Shown piece after piece: positions 23,371 to 32,205 of a DNA stretch of 64,000 nt. Each line of letters begins with the position of its first letter. Position 1 is the first letter of the stretch. Both the position numbers and the translations under genes were made by a program. This DNA is from Shewanella oneidensis MR-1 (GTDB taxonomy: Bacteria; Pseudomonadota; Gammaproteobacteria; Enterobacterales; Shewanellaceae). The stretch is taken from the NCBI RefSeq assembly GCF_000146165.2, contig NC_004347.2, positions 3,100,001 through 3,164,000 of the forward strand, in the 5' to 3' direction. The notes beneath the pieces were generated by a model that worked only from the letters and a program-made list of their open reading frames with translations, did no database searches and had not been told where the DNA came from.

Positions 23371-23619
23371 ATGAACCTAAACGACTGGACTCCGCCATGT
23401 TGCCCACAGTGCAAAGCAGATGAAATGCGGCACATTTGTTTTTCACACGTACCAAGCTGGGCGGCGTTCAAAAAGAACGGTTGGTATTGCGATAGCTGCA
23501 AGGCTGGCCCATTTCAACTAGGTAGCGTGACAGAACAAGACGCCGCGAAGTTTTCAAAAAAACTGAATACCAAAAGGAGGAAGCATGAAGCAATCAACCG
23601 CAATCCGCGCAGCGCTTAA
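23371..23619 (+). CDS. Small zinc-ribbon phage protein (82 aa)
   Basis: Start MNLNDWTPPCCPQC after a strong AGGAGG. CPQC and CDSC pairs (about residues 11-14 and 43-46) make a zinc ribbon. The tail is basic (NTKRRKHEAINRNPRSA). Function unknown. Confidence 0.65.
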   Translation: MNLNDWTPPCCPQCKADEMRHICFSHVPSWAAFKKNGWYCDSCKAGPFQLGSVTEQDAAKFSKKLNTKRRKHEAINRNPRSA

Positions 23620-23710
23620 GCAATGGTACGCCATGCCACGCAAACAAGCATGCAGCTGCCGACAATTTATGAAACAACTCGCCGAAGAATTGGCAAAGGA
23701 AGGTAAGTGA
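23585..23710 (+). CDS. Candidate 41-residue basic protein
   Basis: ATG preceded by AAAAGGAGG, one of the best ribosome sites in the operon. It encodes MKQSTAIRAALKQWYAMPRK followed by a Cys pair (ACSC) and a charged helix. It overlaps the previous gene by 35 bp and ends in a GTGA overlap with the next, the coupling pattern of this operon. Confidence 0.55.
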   Translation: MKQSTAIRAALKQWYAMPRKQACSCRQFMKQLAEELAKEGK

Positions 23711-24120
23711 TTACAACTAAACGCAGAGTGTTATTAGACGGCAACGGCTCAGGCCAAATCAACGTCGAAGGCCTTGGGGTTTACGTCCCTGCCATTGAGC
23801 ACGACCATCTTAAGCAAAAGCTGATGGCAGAGATTCAAAATCTCAAAGACGAGAGTAATGCTTACAAAGTATATCTAGAAACTGCAGCGAGTTTGAGCGA
23901 GCAGCTTAAATCTATCACCGCCGACCGCGAAAAGTTGGCAGCCAAGTTAACAAAGTTAGATGAACTTGCAAGCAGATTTATCGAAGATTCAGAAGAAATA
24001 GCAGAGTTCTTTGATGTTATGGGTGGAAGAAACCACTTGGCTTTAGCAAAGGATATTCGAGATATTGCTGATCAAATGGCTGATTTGCTAAATGAGCAAA
24101 CAGCTAAGGGTGGTGAGTGA
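23707..24120 (+). CDS. Hypothetical coiled-coil phage protein (137 aa)
   Basis: GTG start overlapping the previous TGA. Residues ~35-85 form a coiled coil (HLKQKLMAEIQNLKDESNAY, then LKSITADREKLAAKL), with an acidic C-terminus. Not recognised. Confidence 0.6.
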   Translation: MITTKRRVLLDGNGSGQINVEGLGVYVPAIEHDHLKQKLMAEIQNLKDESNAYKVYLETAASLSEQLKSITADREKLAAKLTKLDELASRFIEDSEEIAEFFDVMGGRNHLALAKDIRDIADQMADLLNEQTAKGGE

Positions 24121-24395
24121 TGTTTGAGTTTACTGAAGATAAAAAAGGTTTAAGACCTAAGTATATTGGCACAATCAAACATAACGGCATTAGAAGAACT
24201 TTAATGGTGTTAATGACTTTGCCCACTATCTTAGCGGTGATTTGTTTGAATTTTTTTATGTTTTTAGTCTACGTAATTATGGCGTTTTGGAAACTTATTT
24301 TATTAGGAACATTTAAACTTTTGGCTGGTATGTTTCAGGCTAAAACATGGGAAGTATGGCATAAGCCAAGGCAGGTGCATGATGACTCTAAATGA
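24117..24395 (+). CDS. Small phage membrane protein (92 aa)
   Basis: Two hydrophobic segments, about residues 28-55 (LMVLMTLPTILAVICLNFFM) and 60-72, between a charged N-terminus and a basic tail. Overlaps both neighbours. Function unknown. Confidence 0.6.
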   Translation: MMFEFTEDKKGLRPKYIGTIKHNGIRRTLMVLMTLPTILAVICLNFFMFLVYVIMAFWKLILLGTFKLLAGMFQAKTWEVWHKPRQVHDDSK

Positions 24396-24582
24396 CCGCA
24401 TGAATTTGCTTATCGCAGAGAACGAGCAGCTTAAAGCCGAAGTGGCAGAACTTAAGGATCAAGTTTCCATCCTAAGCCAGCGACCTAAATACGATTTATC
24501 GACCATTCAAGGCCGTGAAAAAGCTGTGATTGAAAGACTTAAAATACAAGGGTTGGTAAGTAATAAGGCAGGTGCATCATGA
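24379..24582 (+). CDS. Small coiled-coil phage protein (67 aa)
   Basis: Residues 8-35 (LLIAENEQLKAEVAELKDQV) are a clear leucine-zipper-like coil. Not recognised. Coupled by overlap to both neighbours. Confidence 0.55.
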   Translation: MMTLNDRMNLLIAENEQLKAEVAELKDQVSILSQRPKYDLSTIQGREKAVIERLKIQGLVSNKAGAS

Positions 24583-24776
24583 ACACGTTTTTCATCTGTC
24601 TTTTTCTGCTTCCGCTAATTTGGATTTTATTCACATGGATTGGCAAAAAAATAGCGATGAAATGGCTTTTTGGGTGGCGGTTTATCGTGATTAACGCAGA
24701 AGGTGAAGCGTGGTACATCGATGTTAAACCTGATGCCAAAGTAAAACCTGTTGGTAAAAATAAGGACGGTGCATAA
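24579..24776 (+). CDS. Small phage membrane protein (65 aa)
   Basis: One or two N-terminal hydrophobic segments (FFICLFLLPLIWILFTWIG), then a soluble tail (INAEGEAWYIDVKPDAKVKP). Not recognised. Confidence 0.55.
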   Translation: MNTFFICLFLLPLIWILFTWIGKKIAMKWLFGWRFIVINAEGEAWYIDVKPDAKVKPVGKNKDGA

Positions 24777-24988
24777 TGTTTCAGCAAGAAATAGAAGCTA
24801 TGCAGGGTAAAGTGGTGCAGCAGTTTTTCTCGCCAGCTCAACTTGCAAAGGCGTTGGGGATTGGCACAACAAAGCTATACCAACTGTTTAAGTTGGAAGA
24901 CTTCCCAAAGCCAACAACTAACCCACACTTTAAAAACAAGTACAACTTTCAAGAAGTTAAAGCGTGGATTTACGAGAACGAACAATGA
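24776..24988 (+). CDS. AlpA-like excisionase
   Basis: 70 residues with a MerR-type winged HTH: FSPAQLAKALGIGTTKLYQL, then EDFPKPTTNP and FQEVKAWIYENE. It is the last gene of the PL operon and converges with the integrase gene 5 bp away. Such proteins direct excision by binding the attachment arms or activating the integrase. Confidence 0.85.
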   Translation: MFQQEIEAMQGKVVQQFFSPAQLAKALGIGTTKLYQLFKLEDFPKPTTNPHFKNKYNFQEVKAWIYENEQ

Positions 24989-24993
24989 GGCCG

Positions 24994-26253
24994 TTACTGC
25001 GCGGCTTTAAGTTCAACTACGTTGTGGTAGGCTGCGGGATCTTTGAGGCGCTGCAGCTTCTGCCACCAAATTCGATATGCCTTAGCTTGTTCTTCTAAAT
25101 AGTCGTAGTGATCATAAATCGACTGAATCCCGCTCAGCTTATGCCCCAGCATGGTTTCTGCCACTTCTGTAGTAGTAATTTTACTCATGTTAGTGCGCTG
25201 CGTTCTGCGCAAATCGTGCAAATACCACTCATTTAACGGCGTACCATTCAGCTTAGCCCACGTATTAATTGGGTTAGACATGCGTGTTGTCGCCGCCTGC
25301 GAATATATCCCGCCTTTCTCTGTCGGAAACACTAGCTCGTTAGGGCTAAGTGAAAATGCTAGCTCAAGCAATGGTACTATCTCGTCGATGATCGGCCGCA
25401 GTAGCGGCCGCTGCATCTTGTACCCTGTTTTGTGGTTTTCAACCGGCACGGTCCAGATCATCTTAGTAAAATCAAAATGCGCTTTCTGCGCCAATCGTAA
25501 TTCACCAATCCTACAGCCAAAGAATAAGGCCATGAAAACCATAATCCGGTTACCAAGGCGCTGCCGTTTTGCGTTATCAATGGCTTGCAAAATAATCTTG
25601 AGTTCATCATCGCTAAGCGTGCGTTTGCGGCTTTTGCGCGAGATATTTAAGTCCTCTTTCGACTCAATACCCATCAACTCATTTGTGCTAATAATTCGCC
25701 GACGAACAGCCCATTTAAGCGCCCTGCGACTCACTGTTAACGTTAGATTCGTAATGGTTGGCTTCTTGGCTGCGATAGACTCAAACAAATCTAGCCATTG
25801 GTGCAAGGTTACTTGGTCAACCTGCTTTTTACCAAGTACAGGGAAAACGTTAATTTCCAGTGCGCGCAAATACTCATGCGCGGTGCTGTCCTTTACACTG
25901 GCACGGCCATCACTAAACTGTGACTTATGCCATGCCCTAAAAACCTGCTCGACTGAGCCTTCGTTTGATACGGCCTTTGCCGCTTTATCGCGTTTATATT
26001 CCCGCGGATCTTGATTATCCAGTAGCAACTTGCGGTAGGCTTCACACTGTTCTCTGGCTTCTTTAAGCGAGAGCAAAGGATAAGGCCCAATATCAACCCG
26101 AGCTGCATTGCTTGCCCAGCGGTAGCGCATTTGAAAAGTAATAGCGCCCTTAGCTGAAACCCTCACGCTCAGGCCGTCACGATCTGCTTTCTCATAAGGC
26201 TTATCAGCGACTTTATTCAGGTTTGCTTTTAACCATGAGTCAGAAAGCGCCAT
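24994..26253 (-). CDS. P4-type integrase at the prophage end
   Basis: 419 residues from MALSDSWLKANLNK, with GGAGAAAGG upstream; the frame runs 20 codons further. The N-terminal arm-binding domain (DGLSVRVSAKGAITFQMRYR) is of the DUF4102/P4 type. Catalytic residues are Arg in GCRIGELRLAQK, HDLRRTQRT, His in MLGHKLSG and Tyr in IYDHYDYL. It catalyses integration and excision of the prophage. Its promoter end faces the chromosome, so the attachment site should lie between 26254 and 26434 or in the end of scpB. Confidence 0.93.
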   Translation of the reverse strand: MALSDSWLKANLNKVADKPYEKADRDGLSVRVSAKGAITFQMRYRWASNAARVDIGPYPLLSLKEAREQCEAYRKLLLDNQDPREYKRDKAAKAVSNEGSVEQVFRAWHKSQFSDGRASVKDSTAHEYLRALEINVFPVLGKKQVDQVTLHQWLDLFESIAAKKPTITNLTLTVSRRALKWAVRRRIISTNELMGIESKEDLNISRKSRKRTLSDDELKIILQAIDNAKRQRLGNRIMVFMALFFGCRIGELRLAQKAHFDFTKMIWTVPVENHKTGYKMQRPLLRPIIDEIVPLLELAFSLSPNELVFPTEKGGIYSQAATTRMSNPINTWAKLNGTPLNEWYLHDLRRTQRTNMSKITTTEVAETMLGHKLSGIQSIYDHYDYLEEQAKAYRIWWQKLQRLKDPAAYHNVVELKAAQ

Positions 26254-26269
26254 AACCTTTCTCCATCTT

Positions 26270-26290
26270 GTACATGAGTCTTTCATGTAC
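26270..26290. promoter_or_regulatory. Inverted repeat upstream of the integrase gene
   Basis: GTACATGA, five bases, TCATGTAC, with another TGTAC at 26298. It is 17 bp before the integrase ATG and could be an integrase or excisionase arm site or an operator. I could not place the attachment core, because the other prophage end is outside the window. Confidence 0.4.
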
Positions 26291-26434
26291 GCAAATATGT
26301 ACACAAATATCAAGAATAGAATCGAAGGAAAGTGAAAAACTTTTCAATGAAAAATCCATTTTTCTTAATAGTTTCAAAGAGAATTAGCGTAAAAACGTAA
26401 GACAATGAATGATACTGAAACAATAGTGTTTAAA

Positions 26435-27031
26435 TCACTCATTAGTATCTTGCTCTTCTGACTGTTCAGGCGTTACTTTCAAACCCGAAAATACCGCCTG
26501 CAATGACTCAGTATCCGTAAGCGCGGGTAAATCCGCTAGGGTATCTAAGCCAAAATAGGCTAAAAATTCTAAGGTCGTGGCGTAGAGTGCGGGTCGCCCC
26601 GGAACTTCTTTATGGCCAACGACTTTAATCCAATGTCTATCTGACAAACTTTTGATGATGTGGCTACTAATGGCCACACCACGCACCTGTTCAATATCAC
26701 CACGAGTCACAGGTTGACGATAGGCGATCACCGCCAGCGTCTCTAATGTTGCCCGCGAATACTTAGGTGCTTTTTCCTGCCACAGGGGCTGCAAAAATGG
26801 ACTCAGGACTTCCAAGGTCTGGAAGCGATAACCCCCAGCCACTTTCACAAGTTGAACACCCCGTTCCTGATAGTCCTGTTGTAGCTCTTCCAATGCGGCT
26901 TTGATTTTGTCTCTGGAAACACTGAAATCCGCCAATACGGTTTCTTTCAACATTTTCACCGACAAGGGTTTCCCCAATACAAACAGACTCGCTTCAATAA
27001 GCTGTTTTAATTGAATTGAATTTATCTGCAT
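26435..27031 (-). CDS. scpB: Segregation and condensation protein B
   Basis: 198 residues, normal length. ScpB forms a dimer of winged-helix domains that binds ScpA in the SMC-type condensin. The ELVKVAGGYRFQT-like stretch (VQLVKVAGGYRFQTLEVLSP) and KYSRATLETLAVIAYRQPVT are family hallmarks. ATG at 27031, right after the scpA stop; the frame's TTG one codon earlier is unlikely. It is the host gene next to the prophage end. Confidence 0.95.
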   Translation of the reverse strand: MQINSIQLKQLIEASLFVLGKPLSVKMLKETVLADFSVSRDKIKAALEELQQDYQERGVQLVKVAGGYRFQTLEVLSPFLQPLWQEKAPKYSRATLETLAVIAYRQPVTRGDIEQVRGVAISSHIIKSLSDRHWIKVVGHKEVPGRPALYATTLEFLAYFGLDTLADLPALTDTESLQAVFSGLKVTPEQSEEQDTNE

Positions 27032-27034
27032 CAA

Positions 27035-27823
27035 TTAATAGGCCTTTACGTAGATAGTTGAAAACGGCTCTGTTTGGTACAATTCCACTAATAATTCTTT
27101 GACCAGTTCCATCAGCGCTAAAAAGGTCACCACCACCCCGGCGCGACCTTCTTCGACACTGAATAAACGCTCAAATGGGGTAAAATCCTCGCTATTGAGC
27201 ATGGCTAAAATTTGACTCATGCGCTCACGGGTCGATAACTGTTCACGCTTAACATGATGATCTTCATAGGCATCGATACGCTTAAGCACATCACCAAAGG
27301 CACGGGCAATTTCGAATAACGATACATCTGGCGGGATCACCAAGGGTTTAATATTCGGTGATGGGGCCGCGGTTGCTTGAAACACATCGCGCTCAAGCCT
27401 TGGTAAATCATCAATTTTTTGTGATGCTTCTTTTATAACCTCATAGGCTTTCAATTGACGGATCAACTGCGCACGCGGATCTTCCTCCACTTCATCTTCC
27501 GCCACCATACGCGGCAGCAGCAGACGGGATTTAATCTCGGCAAGTGTTGCCGCCATGACTAAATAATCCGAGGCCAGTTCGATTCGCGCTTGGGTTAGCA
27601 TCGCGATATATTCTAAATATTGCGCGGTGATCTGCGAAATGGGTAAATCGACGACATCTAATTTTTGCTTACGGATCAGGTATAAAAGTAAATCTAGCGG
27701 CCCTTCAAAGGACTCTAAAAACACTTCTAGCGCCTCAGGTGGAATAAACAAATCCTGCGGCATTTCGGTCATCGCCTGACCACGAACAACGGCTAAGGGT
27801 AAACTTTGTTGCGTGCCCTGCAT
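27035..27823 (-). CDS. scpA: Segregation and condensation protein A
   Basis: 262 residues, kleisin subunit of SMC-ScpAB. The hallmark FEGPLDLLLYLIRKQKLDVVD (around residue 40) and IPPDVSLFEIARAF are present, with the C-terminal FLALMELVKE segment that contacts the SMC head. Co-transcribed with scpB, three bases apart. Confidence 0.95.
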   Translation of the reverse strand: MQGTQQSLPLAVVRGQAMTEMPQDLFIPPEALEVFLESFEGPLDLLLYLIRKQKLDVVDLPISQITAQYLEYIAMLTQARIELASDYLVMAATLAEIKSRLLLPRMVAEDEVEEDPRAQLIRQLKAYEVIKEASQKIDDLPRLERDVFQATAAPSPNIKPLVIPPDVSLFEIARAFGDVLKRIDAYEDHHVKREQLSTRERMSQILAMLNSEDFTPFERLFSVEEGRAGVVVTFLALMELVKELLVELYQTEPFSTIYVKAY

Positions 27824-28012
27824 CCGTTATCCCCATGTAAAACAATCACCCTAAAGCCGCTAGCAAGCGGTATCGGCTTCATCATGCCAAGTAGACTCGC
27901 CCCTTAGCAAACGCGCGATTATACCCGTAATTTAGCGGCGATAAAACTGCCAATAACGCTTTTATCGGGCTAACGTGCTCAACCAAACACTCACCTAGAG
28001 ACAAATCAGGCT

Positions 28013-28633
28013 TTACAGAAACGGAGTGACATCTCCTGCCCCTTCGCGCAGCACTTCGAAACCATCTTCCGACATATCAATCACTGTGGTTGGCTTTTCA
28101 CCTAAATAACCGCCGTGAATAATCACATCCACTTGATGCTCTAACAAATCGCGGATCTGTTCAGGATCAGACTCAGCAAATTCTGCATCTGGCATCACTA
28201 AACTGGTCGACATCAACGGCGCGTCTAAGGCTTCGAGCAAAGCTAAGGCGATGACGTTGTCTGGCACGCGGATACCAATGGTTTTCTTCTTGTCATTTTG
28301 CAGACGGCGGGGAACTTCTTTGCTCGCCTTAAAAATAAAAGTGTACGGCCCTGGCGTGCAACTTTTTAAGATGCGATAGGCCTGATTATCCACCTTGGCA
28401 TAGGTCGCAAGCTCAGATAAGTCACGGCACATTAAGGAGAAATTATGATCGTGTTCGATTTGACGAATGCGGGTAATACGCGTCATCGCGTCTTTCTCAC
28501 CGATCATGCAACCGAGGGCATAACCCGAATCGGTTGGATACACAATGACGCCGCCGGACTTAAGCACAGCCACGGCTTGACTAATCAAACGCGCCTGTGG
28601 ATTTACTTCGTGTACATAAAAAAACTGACTCAT
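28013..28633 (-). CDS. yciO: YciO-type Sua5 family protein
   Basis: 206 residues from MSQFFYVHEVNP. YrdC/Sua5 fold with VYPTDSGYALGC, HNFSLMCRDL, CTPGPYTFIFKA and IGIRVPDN. Related to threonylcarbamoyl-AMP synthases of tRNA t6A formation, but YciO is the divergent branch with uncertain physiological role. ATGA overlap with the upstream nuclease gene. Confidence 0.9.
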   Translation of the reverse strand: MSQFFYVHEVNPQARLISQAVAVLKSGGVIVYPTDSGYALGCMIGEKDAMTRITRIRQIEHDHNFSLMCRDLSELATYAKVDNQAYRILKSCTPGPYTFIFKASKEVPRRLQNDKKKTIGIRVPDNVIALALLEALDAPLMSTSLVMPDAEFAESDPEQIRDLLEHQVDVIIHGGYLGEKPTTVIDMSEDGFEVLREGAGDVTPFL

Positions 28634-29490
28634 GGTCGTTCCACCCAAGATCCCGACTGCCAGACCCAATCAATACCTTGAGGCTGGTAGAGATTTTTAC
28701 CTAATTCAATCCAATTACTTGGAAAGTGAAAATCACTTCCTATCGATGCAAGCAACTGATTTTGGACACTCAGCGCCACTAAATTGGCCCTATCATCCAC
28801 CGTTTGTTGGCCGAGCACCACTTCCATGGCGTCCCCGCCTGCTTCTTTAAATTCCCGCACTAAACGCTTTAACCATTTAGCCGACAACTTATAACCGCTC
28901 GGATGGGCCAATACCGCTAGCCCGCCCGCATTGTGGATCACCTTAATCGCGCTTGCCATATCGCCCCAATTATTGGGCACATAGCCAGTTTTACCGCGAG
29001 CTAAATAACGTTTGAACACACTTGGCATATCCACCGCGTGGCCATTATCGGCAAGCCAACGCGCATAGTGACCACGGCTTAAAGCGGCTCCTGCGGCAAG
29101 TTTTTTAGCGCCCTCATAGGCGCCTTCAATCCCCGCCTTAGCCAAGCGATGGCCGATTTCTTCGGCGCGCTGCTCACGCAACTCACGCTGATGTGCTAAA
29201 AAGCGTAATAACTCGGCATGGGTCTCATCAAAATTGAGCGCCACAATATGAATATCGTAACTATTCCAACGAGTTGAGATCTCAACCCCAGAAATGAGTT
29301 TTAACGGTTCGGCCTGCGCTTGATTAAAGGCGCGGGCTTCACTTAAGCCTGCCACCGTATCGTGATCGGTAATCGCAAATAACTGCACGCCCTTTTCAAG
29401 GGCTCTGGCGACCAACTCGGACGGCGTGAGATGACCGTCGGACGCGGTCGTGTGGCTGTGCAAGTCAGCCAATATGCTTTGAGTATTCAT
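28630..29490 (-). CDS. rnm: PHP-domain exonuclease (RNase AM / YciV family)
   Basis: 286 residues. PHP metal motifs DLHSHTTASDGHLTP (His-x-His), FAITDHDTVAG, and a C-terminal GSDFHFPS. The E. coli relative matures 5' ends of rRNA and degrades nucleoside 3',5'-bisphosphates. The gene lies divergent to the trp operon, as trpH/yciV-type genes often do. Confidence 0.88.
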   Translation of the reverse strand: MNTQSILADLHSHTTASDGHLTPSELVARALEKGVQLFAITDHDTVAGLSEARAFNQAQAEPLKLISGVEISTRWNSYDIHIVALNFDETHAELLRFLAHQRELREQRAEEIGHRLAKAGIEGAYEGAKKLAAGAALSRGHYARWLADNGHAVDMPSVFKRYLARGKTGYVPNNWGDMASAIKVIHNAGGLAVLAHPSGYKLSAKWLKRLVREFKEAGGDAMEVVLGQQTVDDRANLVALSVQNQLLASIGSDFHFPSNWIELGKNLYQPQGIDWVWQSGSWVERP

Positions 29491-29673
29491 GCCGTTATTG
29501 TACGTGAATTTAAGATGAAATGTGCATTTATCTCACACTTTATCGAGTAGGAATGGCATTCGGTACAGTGATTTAGCGACATTAATCCATCATTTTGAAA
29601 AATATTCAATTGACTTTCGGTTCAGGCTCATGTTTTCTATAGCTCAACTAACGAATTATTGAGACCCTTTTGA
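29491..29673 (+). promoter_or_regulatory. trp promoter region
   Basis: TTGACT at 29610 with TTCTAT at 29635 (19-bp spacing, not ideal) is the best promoter before the trp leader. I could not identify a convincing TrpR operator by eye. The rest of the region is the divergent promoter for the PHP gene. Confidence 0.4.
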
Positions 29674-29730
29674 ATGACTCAGATTAACGCTTCTTTCAAC
29701 ATCATTTGGTGGTGGCACTTCCCAACTTAG
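29674..29730 (+). CDS. trpL: trp leader peptide
   Basis: An 18-codon peptide MTQINASFNIIWWWHFPT with three consecutive Trp codons (TGG TGG TGG), the sensor of charged tRNA-Trp. Ribosome stalling at these codons controls attenuation of the downstream biosynthetic genes. Confidence 0.95.
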   Translation: MTQINASFNIIWWWHFPT

Positions 29731-29806
29731 CGGGTAGTGTGAAGCTCTGTGCTCATTTGAAAGTAACAGAATCAACAGAAAAGCCCGCAGAAATGCGGGC
29801 TTTTTT
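29716..29806 (+). promoter_or_regulatory. trp attenuator
   Basis: Pause hairpin 1:2: CACTTCCC (29716-23) with GGGTAGTG (29732-39). Antiterminator 2:3: GCGGGT (29730-35) with GCCCGC (29783-88), one G-U. Terminator 3:4: AGCCCGCA (29782-89) with TGCGGGCT (29794-801) followed by TTTTT. All three exclusive pairings expected of a Trp attenuator can be drawn. Confidence 0.93.
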
Positions 29807-29861
29807 GTTGGTGCGAAAAATGTCTGCAACGCGGTAAACGGATAAAAAGCGAGATAACAGC

Positions 29862-31586
29862 ATGACCCTAAAGACATTTAATCAGGTTACCCAAGCCGAT
29901 AGAGCGAATTTAGCCTCGTCTCAACAGACATTCGCACGTTCACATACGCTCAAAGCCACCCTGGTATACCATAGCGATCCACTGCGTCTGTACCAGCACA
30001 TCACTGAAGATGCGCCCCATACCATGTTGTTAGAATCAGCGGAAATCAACAGTAAGGAAAATCTTAAAAGCATGGTGATGACCCATGCGGCACTGATGAT
30101 CCGCTGCGACGGTTATCGTTTACGCTTTAGCGCACTGACCGACAATGGTGCCAGTTTGCTCACGCCCATTGAGCAATTTTTTATGGCGCGTTCATGCCAT
30201 ACACAATGCCAACGCAATGGCCAACACTTAGTGGTGACGCTGCAAAAAGACACTGAGCTTAAGGATGAAGATGCGCGCTTAAAATCCACCTCGCCCCTCG
30301 ATGGTTTGCGCTTGTTTGTTAAACATATCGACTGCGGCGCTCATACTGACAGCCAATCCAAGCCAGCGTTCGAAGACTTATTTTTAGGTGGCGTGCTTTC
30401 CTACGATTTGATTGATACCGTCGAGCCGCTGCCAGAAGCCCCGAATGGTGCAAATGATTGTCCTGATTATTTATTTTATCTCGCCGAAACCTTAATTCTT
30501 ATCGATCACAAACAAAAACAAGCCGAGATTATCACCCACAACTTCAGTGAAAGCGCAGAACAACATTCAGAGGTGACCCAAGCCTTAGCCGAGCGAGTTG
30601 AAAACATCCGCGCCCAATGTGAAGCCTTAGCCAAGAGTGCAACGCCTGCGCCTGCCCTCGTTGGCATAACAGCCACAGAGCAAGTGAATGTCAGTGATGA
30701 GGCCTTTAAACAAACTGTTATCGATTTAAAAGAACACATTATTGCGGGCGATATCTTCCAAGTGGTGCCTTCTCGCAGTTTTAGCCTGCCCTGCCCGAAT
30801 ACCTTAGGTGCTTACCGCGCGCTGCGTCTAACCAATCCTAGCCCCTATATGTTTTATTTCAGGGGAAATGATTTCACCCTGTTTGGCGCCTCGCCAGAAA
30901 GCGCGCTGAAATTTGATTCCAGCAACAATCAGGTCGAAGTCTATCCAATCGCAGGTACCCGTAAACGCGGCAAAACCGCCAGTGGCGAGATTGATTTCGA
31001 CCTCGATAGCCGCATCGAACTCGAACTGCGTTTAGATAAAAAAGAGTTATCTGAACATTTAATGCTGGTCGATTTGGCTCGCAACGATATCGCCCGAATC
31101 AGCCAAAGCGGCAGTCGTAAAGTGGCTGAGTTACTTAAAGTCGACCGCTACTCCCACGTCATGCACCTTGTGAGCCGCGTCACCGGCCAATTACGCCAAG
31201 ACTTAGATGCGCTCCACGCCTACCAAGCCTGTATGAACATGGGCACTTTAGTTGGCGCGCCCAAAGTTCGTGCTTCGCAATTAGTGCGTCAGGCAGAAAA
31301 GACCCGCCGAGGCAGCTATGGCGGCGCCGTGGGCTACCTCAATGCCCTTGGCGATATGGATACCTGCATTGTGATCCGCTCCGCTTTTGTTAAAGACGGT
31401 GTAGCCCATATCCAAGCCGGTGCAGGAGTGGTGTTTGACTCCGATCCACAAAGTGAAGCCGATGAAACCCGCCAAAAGGCGCAAGCGGTGATTTCGGCCA
31501 TCAAAATGGGCGCAGGTTTAGCAGGCATAAATAACTGCAACGAGCACACTTCCACAAAAGTCTCAACAGCAGCGCAGCAAGGATAA
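29862..31586 (+). CDS. trpE: Anthranilate synthase component I
   Basis: 574 residues. Converts chorismate plus glutamine-derived ammonia to anthranilate with TrpG. The core has IFQVVPSRSF, SPYMFYFRG, PIAGTRKRGKT, LVDLARNDIARIS and the C-terminal GAPKVRASQL, GSYGGAVGYL and QAGAGVVFDSDP. The N-terminal Trp-binding LLESAEINSKENLKS motif (around 54) predicts feedback inhibition. First structural gene after the attenuator. Confidence 0.97.
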   Translation: MTLKTFNQVTQADRANLASSQQTFARSHTLKATLVYHSDPLRLYQHITEDAPHTMLLESAEINSKENLKSMVMTHAALMIRCDGYRLRFSALTDNGASLLTPIEQFFMARSCHTQCQRNGQHLVVTLQKDTELKDEDARLKSTSPLDGLRLFVKHIDCGAHTDSQSKPAFEDLFLGGVLSYDLIDTVEPLPEAPNGANDCPDYLFYLAETLILIDHKQKQAEIITHNFSESAEQHSEVTQALAERVENIRAQCEALAKSATPAPALVGITATEQVNVSDEAFKQTVIDLKEHIIAGDIFQVVPSRSFSLPCPNTLGAYRALRLTNPSPYMFYFRGNDFTLFGASPESALKFDSSNNQVEVYPIAGTRKRGKTASGEIDFDLDSRIELELRLDKKELSEHLMLVDLARNDIARISQSGSRKVAELLKVDRYSHVMHLVSRVTGQLRQDLDALHAYQACMNMGTLVGAPKVRASQLVRQAEKTRRGSYGGAVGYLNALGDMDTCIVIRSAFVKDGVAHIQAGAGVVFDSDPQSEADETRQKAQAVISAIKMGAGLAGINNCNEHTSTKVSTAAQQG

Positions 31587-31596
31587 GGAGCCAAAC

Positions 31597-32205
31597 ATGA
31601 AACTCTATTTACTCGATAACTTTGACTCCTTCACCTACAACTTAGTCGATCAATTTAGAAGCCTTGGCTGTGAAGTGGTGATTTACCGTAACGATGTCGC
31701 CGCCGACTACATTGCCGACAAGCTGTTAGCGGAAACCGCGCCAACGGCCTTAGTGTTATCACCAGGTCCAGGTGCACCCCACGAGGCGGGCTCAATGATG
31801 GAGCTTATTGATAAAGTCGCTGGTAAAGTGCCGATGCTGGGGATCTGCCTAGGTCATCAAGCCATGGTGGAATATTACGGTGGCAAAGTGGAGCGCGCGC
31901 CTTTTGTCGTGCATGGTAAAGCAAGCCCCACCTTTCATAATGGCACAGGCGTGTTTGCCAACTTGCCGTCACCGCTGCCCGTAGCCCGTTACCACAGCTT
32001 GGTGGCAACAAAGGTGCCAAATTGCCTTGACGTTATCGCCACCACCGATGATATGCCTATGGCAATTTTGCATGCCAAACACAGGGCGGTAGGTTTTCAG
32101 TTTCATCCCGAATCCATCCTCACCACCTTAGGCAGCACATTGTTAACCCAAACTTTAGTCTATTTGACCCAAGCAATGACAAGTCGCCACGCAGGAGCCA
32201 AATAA
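31597..32205 (+). CDS. trpG: Anthranilate synthase component II (glutamine amidotransferase)
   Basis: 202 residues. Class I amidotransferase with catalytic Cys84 in LGICLGHQ and the C-terminal FQFHPESI His-Glu pair. It is a separate gene here, not fused to trpD as in E. coli. It overlaps trpD by one base (TAATG). Confidence 0.96.
   Translation: MKLYLLDNFDSFTYNLVDQFRSLGCEVVIYRNDVAADYIADKLLAETAPTALVLSPGPGAPHEAGSMMELIDKVAGKVPMLGICLGHQAMVEYYGGKVERAPFVVHGKASPTFHNGTGVFANLPSPLPVARYHSLVATKVPNCLDVIATTDDMPMAILHAKHRAVGFQFHPESILTTLGSTLLTQTLVYLTQAMTSRHAGAK

Noticed and set aside
24539..24841. 100-codon minus-strand frame in the small phage genes
   Set aside because: Antisense to two coupled plus-strand genes; its hydrophobic sequence mirrors theirs.
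25151..26014. Long open frame of 287 codons on the plus strand
   Set aside because: It is the exact antisense of the integrase gene, has a Ser/Leu/Arg-rich shadow composition and no ribosome site.
26254..26434. tRNA gene or clear attachment core at the prophage end
   Set aside because: No tRNA features were found, and the second prophage end is outside the window, so the duplicated core cannot be identified.
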